NCBI GenBank assembly: GCA_003162255.1 | Contig: PMMJ01000286.1 | Location: 8,294 to 16,248, forward strand | Direction of reading: 5' to 3' | Length of the DNA stretch: 7,955 nt | Origin: Acidobacteriaceae bacterium | Lineage (GTDB): Bacteria; Acidobacteriota; Terriglobia; Terriglobales; Acidobacteriaceae | In this document: positions 4,314-7,955 of the stretch, in pieces | How positions within the stretch are numbered: position 1 is the stretch's first letter | Layout: the number at the start of each line of letters is the position of its first letter | Notes under the pieces: generated by a model | Database searches by the model: none | The model's input: only the letters and a program-made list of their open reading frames with translations | What the model was told of the DNA's origin: nothing | Position numbers and translations under genes: made by a program

Positions 4314-5669
4314 CTACTCTTTCGCCGCAATCCCCAAACTCTTCATCTTGCGATACAGGTGGCTGCGCTCGAGGCCGAGCACTTCCGCCGTGCGGCTGAC
4401 GTTGCCGTAATTCTCGTCCAACTTCTTGAGAATGTAATCGCGCTCATAGGCCGCCCGGGCCTGGTGCAGCGTTGATCCTTCGCTGCCCGCCACGCGGCGG
4501 CTGGCGTCGCGATGTACCAGCGGCGGAAGGTGCTTGCGCTCAAAGCGTGTAGTCGTGGGATTCATGATCACGATGCGCTCGATCACATTGCGCAACTCGC
4601 GGACGTTCCCGGGCCAGGCGTAGCGCATGAGCGCGTCGATGGCGTCGTCGGTGATTTCTCTCGGACGCCGCCCGTAGGCGGAGGCAAATTCCTTCAGAAA
4701 GTGCCGCGCAAACAGCGGGATATCTTCCTTGCGTTCGCGCAGCGGCGGCACCACGAACGGAACCACATTCAGACGGTAGAAAAGATCCTCGCGGAAGTTG
4801 CCCTTGGCGATTTCTTCCTCCAGATCCTTGTTGGTGGAAGCAATCACGCGCACGTCCACCGTCACCGGATCGTCGCTGCCCACCGGAATGAAGCGTTGCT
4901 GTTCGAGTGTGCGCAAGACCTTGGACTGCGTCTTCAGGCTCATGTCGCCGACTTCATCCAAAAACAAAGTCCCGCGATCCGCCTTCTGAAATTTGCCTTC
5001 CTTGTCGGCCGTGGCCCCCGGAAACGACGACTTGCGATGACCGAACAGCTCGCTGTCGATCAGGTCTTCGGGAATCGCCGCGCAGTTCATCTCGATAAAC
5101 ATTTCATCTTTGCGCAGGCTCTGCATGTGAATCGCATTCGCCACCAGTTCCTTGCCGGTGCCCGATTCGCCGTAGATCAGCACCCGTCCGTTGGTGGGCG
5201 CCATGAGCGCAATCTGCTGACGCAGCGCCTTCATCGGCACGCTGTCGCCGACGATCACGCTCTTCGATTGCAGTTGCTTCCGCAGGTCGAGATTCTCATG
5301 GCGCAGCCGCCGCGCGTCGATCGCATTCTTTACCAGGATGAGCGTCTTTTCGAGCGATAGCGGCTTTTCCGCGAAATCGTAGGCGCCCAGCTTGGTGGCG
5401 CGCACTGCCGTCTCGATGGTCCCATGGCCGGAAATCATGATGACTTCTGGGGGATCCTCCATCTCGCGGATCCGCTCCAGCACTTCGAGGCCGTCGATCC
5501 CGGTAAGCCACACATCCAGCAGGATCAGGTCGAAGCTGCTCTTACGCAGCAGTTCGAGGCAGTCCTCTCCGCTCGGGCTGACACTGGTTTTGTAGCCCTC
5601 ATCCTCGAGGATGCCCTGCAAGGATTCGCGGATACTGGATTCGTCATCGACGATCAGAATGTGTGCCAT
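4314..5669 (-). CDS. ntrX: NtrX-like response regulator, sigma54-activator architecture with altered GAFTGA loop
   Basis: This 451-residue DNA-binding regulator should be phosphorylated by the adjacent kinase. The receiver domain (1-120) keeps the acidic pair D8/D9, phospho-acceptor D52, S80 and K102. The AAA+ domain (about 138-365) has Walker A GESGTGKE (167-174), Walker B GTLFLDE with D238/E239, and the downstream arginine-rich PPLRERKEDIP and WPGNVREL blocks. A Fis-type helix-turn-helix closes the protein (about 408-446: GNVSRTAEVLGLERSHLYRKMKSLG). The striking departure is the sigma54-contact loop: GAFTGA is replaced by SSFPGA at residues 214-219 (bases 5013-5030), with no change in loop length and the phenylalanine kept. 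It may therefore activate sigma54 poorly, in a modified way, or act as a plain repressor/activator. ATG 5667-5669 follows the ntrY stop by 33 bases, so the two form an operon; the ribosome binding site is weak. NtrX is chosen over NtrC because of the NtrY-type partner. Confidence 0.94.
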   Translation of the reverse strand: MAHILIVDDESSIRESLQGILEDEGYKTSVSPSGEDCLELLRKSSFDLILLDVWLTGIDGLEVLERIREMEDPPEVIMISGHGTIETAVRATKLGAYDFAEKPLSLEKTLILVKNAIDARRLRHENLDLRKQLQSKSVIVGDSVPMKALRQQIALMAPTNGRVLIYGESGTGKELVANAIHMQSLRKDEMFIEMNCAAIPEDLIDSELFGHRKSSFPGATADKEGKFQKADRGTLFLDEVGDMSLKTQSKVLRTLEQQRFIPVGSDDPVTVDVRVIASTNKDLEEEIAKGNFREDLFYRLNVVPFVVPPLRERKEDIPLFARHFLKEFASAYGRRPREITDDAIDALMRYAWPGNVRELRNVIERIVIMNPTTTRFERKHLPPLVHRDASRRVAGSEGSTLHQARAAYERDYILKKLDENYGNVSRTAEVLGLERSHLYRKMKSLGIAAKE

Positions 5670-5702
5670 GGCTTAGCTTAACAACGTTTCGCCTGACCGC
5701 AC

Positions 5703-7940
5703 CTAGCTTGCCGCCGGAGCGCTGGTTTCAACCGCGATGGGCAACTCAACCACGAAGCGGCTGCCGAACGGCTTGTTTTCTTCCACCCGGATGGAGCCAC
5801 GATGGTCTTCCACAATTCTGCTCACAATGGCGAGGCCCAGCCCCGTGCCGCGCTGCTTGGTCGAGAAGTACGGCAGGAACAGCCGTTCCTTCACGTCGCG
5901 CGACACTCCCTGCCCGGTGTCGGAGACCACCAGTTCGACGGCATCGCGGCTGGCTACCAGCGAGGTTGAAATCGTAATCTCTTTCAGCATCGCGTTCTGC
6001 ATCGCCTCCGCCGCGTTATCCACCAGGTTTGCGACGGCGCGCTTGATCGCTTCCGGATCGGCCATCACCGCCGGCAGATCGTGCGCCAGTTCGGTGCGCA
6101 CGCGAATGCCCTCCAGCCGCCCATTGAACATGATGAGCGCGGCTTCCACCAGGTCATTCAAATTCGCTGGTTGCGGGCGCGAAGCGGGAAAACGCGCTAG
6201 CACCGAGAATTCATCCACCAGCGAGCGCACGGTTTCGACGGCGTTCCGAATGGTTTCCGCGCAGTTGCGGATCACCTCGAGTGAAGCTGCATCGGGCGCG
6301 GCGCCACGCGACAAATGGCGATGAATGCGTTCGGCCGAAAGTGCGATCGGGGTCAGCGGATTCTTGATCTCATGCGCCACGCGCCGCGCCACCTCGCGCC
6401 AGGCTGCCTGTTTCTGCGCTCGCAACAGATCCGACAGGTCTTCGAATACCAGCACGTATCCCAGTCCCTCGGCGGAGCGGCTCAGCGCCGACACGGTTAC
6501 GGCGACATTCAACCGCGCTCGGGGCAGGTCGAGCTCCATGTTTGCCGCCGTGATGCCCATGCGATCGGCGCGGCGGAGGAGCGGTTCGAGGTCGGCGAGC
6601 ACATCGGCGGGGATCACGTCGCGCAGTGGCAGGTTCACCAGCGAGGCCGGGCTCACGTACTCGCTCCGCTCCAGGTAAAACATGCGGGAGAAAGCCGCGT
6701 TGGTCAGCGTCACACGCCGCGCCGCATCAATCGAAATCACTGCGGTCGGAAGGCTCTCGAGCACGGTCTCGATGTACCGGCGTCTGCTTTCGAGCGCCTC
6801 GTTCGCCGCGCCCACATCGCGACTGGAGGCTTCGATCTGGCGCTGGCTGGACTCGAGCTGTTCCGCCATGCTGTTGAAAGACTGCACCAGTTCGGCCAGT
6901 TCGTCGGTGGCGCGAATATCGACGCGGTAATCCAATTGCCCTTTGGAGATGGCCTCTGTACCCGCGGCTAACGCCGCTACCGGACGGTTGACCAACTTCG
7001 AAAGCAGAAGCGCGAGCCAGGTGGAAGCGAACAGCACCACCACCGTCAGCAGTAGCAGATACCCGATATAAGTCCGCCGAAACAGCTTCCTTTTTGCGGC
7101 CAGTTCGACGTAGCGCTGTTGGCTCTCCTGAATCTGCTTGGCCGTTTCGGCGAACTTTGGCGGAAGAGGCCTGGCGACAAGCACGACGCCGTTCTGGAAC
7201 GGGGCCGCTGCGACAATGTAGTCCGTCTCGCCCCACTTGAAATGGGGGTGCTCTCCGCGCAGGGCCGGCTGCACCGGAAAGCGATCCTTCATGTCGGCCC
7301 AGGGTGCCGGCGTGTTCAGACTGGCTGCCTCATTGCCGTTCGCCAGAGCCAGAACGAATCCGCCCTCCAGCGTGGGGATATGTTCCCGAAGTTCATCGGT
7401 AGCTTCAGGGGAATTTCTGCTGGCCAGGGCTCTTTGAAATTCGTCCGACTGCGCAATGGACTGTGCTTCCGAGGTTGCATTCTGGCCCGCGTAATCGTAG
7501 AGCAGAGCCGACATGGCCGCGGTGTCCGTGCGCACTTCCTCGACCGGTTGGGAGAACCACTTGTCGATCGATCGGTTCATCAGCCCGTAGGAAAACCAGA
7601 ACATCGCAATCACGGGCAAGAACGACAGCAGCAGGCTGACCACCACCAGGCGCGTGCGGAACTTTGAACCTGCCACGCCTTGCCTGCGTTCAGCATATAG
7701 CTTCAGCAGATTGCGTCCGAGAACGATCGTCAACGCCACAAAGGCAAAGAAGATCAGTCCGCTCAATCCGGCAAAAAACAGAAGCTGCTCATTGCTGTCG
7801 GGGCTGATGAACTTCAGATTGAACGACGCCTGCGACACCAGAATCGCAAGCAGCAGAAAAGCCCCGATCGCCAGCGTGATTACGAACGCCCGGCGGCCGG
7901 AGGTTTTGGTTTCGTCGCGAGTTGGATTCGGTGCGGCCAA
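5703..7940 (-). CDS. ntrY: NtrY-like membrane sensor histidine kinase
   Basis: This 745-residue kinase senses an extracytoplasmic or membrane signal and phosphorylates the NtrX-like regulator. NtrY-type N-terminal membrane segments lie at about 18-38, 52-75 and 97-120, the last followed by the family-like pattern SIDKWFSQPVEEV. An outer sensor region spans about 125-285 and a further membrane helix about 290-314. Then come HAMP (about 312-362), a coiled linker, PAS (about 385-500), HisKA with phospho-acceptor H523 in VAHEIKNP, and HATPase with N-box N638/N642, G1 DTGQG (674-678) and G2 RGTGLG (697-702). All catalytic motifs are intact. The start is uncertain: TTG at 7938-7940 is the first possible start in the window, the frame stays open to the edge at 7955, and no ribosome binding site is visible, so the true start may lie outside. 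The first internal ATG is at residue 113, inside a membrane helix, and is not credible. Ligand unknown; nitrogen, redox and envelope roles are known for relatives. Confidence 0.95.
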   Translation of the reverse strand: MAAPNPTRDETKTSGRRAFVITLAIGAFLLLAILVSQASFNLKFISPDSNEQLLFFAGLSGLIFFAFVALTIVLGRNLLKLYAERRQGVAGSKFRTRLVVVSLLLSFLPVIAMFWFSYGLMNRSIDKWFSQPVEEVRTDTAAMSALLYDYAGQNATSEAQSIAQSDEFQRALASRNSPEATDELREHIPTLEGGFVLALANGNEAASLNTPAPWADMKDRFPVQPALRGEHPHFKWGETDYIVAAAPFQNGVVLVARPLPPKFAETAKQIQESQQRYVELAAKRKLFRRTYIGYLLLLTVVVLFASTWLALLLSKLVNRPVAALAAGTEAISKGQLDYRVDIRATDELAELVQSFNSMAEQLESSQRQIEASSRDVGAANEALESRRRYIETVLESLPTAVISIDAARRVTLTNAAFSRMFYLERSEYVSPASLVNLPLRDVIPADVLADLEPLLRRADRMGITAANMELDLPRARLNVAVTVSALSRSAEGLGYVLVFEDLSDLLRAQKQAAWREVARRVAHEIKNPLTPIALSAERIHRHLSRGAAPDAASLEVIRNCAETIRNAVETVRSLVDEFSVLARFPASRPQPANLNDLVEAALIMFNGRLEGIRVRTELAHDLPAVMADPEAIKRAVANLVDNAAEAMQNAMLKEITISTSLVASRDAVELVVSDTGQGVSRDVKERLFLPYFSTKQRGTGLGLAIVSRIVEDHRGSIRVEENKPFGSRFVVELPIAVETSAPAAS

Positions 7941-7955
7941 GGTGACTCGGACAGT

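Noticed and set aside
4512..5360. 282-codon plus-strand open frame opposite the NtrX-like gene
   Set aside because: It is fully antisense to a gene with intact receiver, AAA+ and HTH motifs, shows no recognisable domain, and is the expected shadow of GC-rich codon usage.
6315..6971. 218-codon plus-strand frame opposite the NtrY-like gene
   Set aside because: It is antisense to the HAMP-PAS-HisKA region of an intact kinase and has no domain signature.

Overview
The window looks like a chromosomal segment of a GC-rich soil bacterium. It is most consistent with Acidobacteriota, judged from protein style, the ybeY-CorC-era neighbourhood, and intergenic repeats of a type I associate with that phylum. 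The taxonomy is inference from memory; no rRNA or other marker is present. Nothing resembles phage, transposase or CRISPR. Every substantial open frame outside the eight named genes is a shadow of a real gene on another frame.

Layout. Positions 1-24 hold a fragment of a dispersed palindromic repeat. The plus strand then carries ybeY (36-497), a membrane CBS-domain CNNM/CorC-family protein (511-1773), a VapB/AbrB antitoxin and VapC/PIN toxin pair (1842-2093, 2114-2500) with its own promoter and operator-like repeats, era (2555-3499), and an orphan RsbW-like ATP-binding protein (3726-4187). The minus strand, convergent with these, carries a two-component system: the NtrY-like sensor kinase (5703-7940, start at the window edge) followed by the NtrX-like response regulator (4314-5669). 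The 126-base gap between the convergent blocks holds inverted heptad repeats and a terminator-like hairpin.

How the genes fit together. YbeY and Era both act in 16S rRNA maturation and small-subunit assembly, and a CorC-like protein next to ybeY matches the ybeY-ybeX order of E. coli, so the left half is a ribosome and ion-homeostasis cluster. The toxin-antitoxin pair sits as an accessory insertion between the CorC-like gene and era. The RsbW-like protein has no visible anti-anti-sigma or sigma partner. The NtrYX pair is a complete phosphorelay, but the sigma54-contact loop of the regulator, normally GAFTGA, reads SSFPGA. That is the most functionally provocative observation here.

I found no convincing wholly new system. 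The best leads are the NtrX loop change, the palindrome-dense vapBC promoter and its possible influence on era, and two families of short dispersed repeats marking the gene boundaries.
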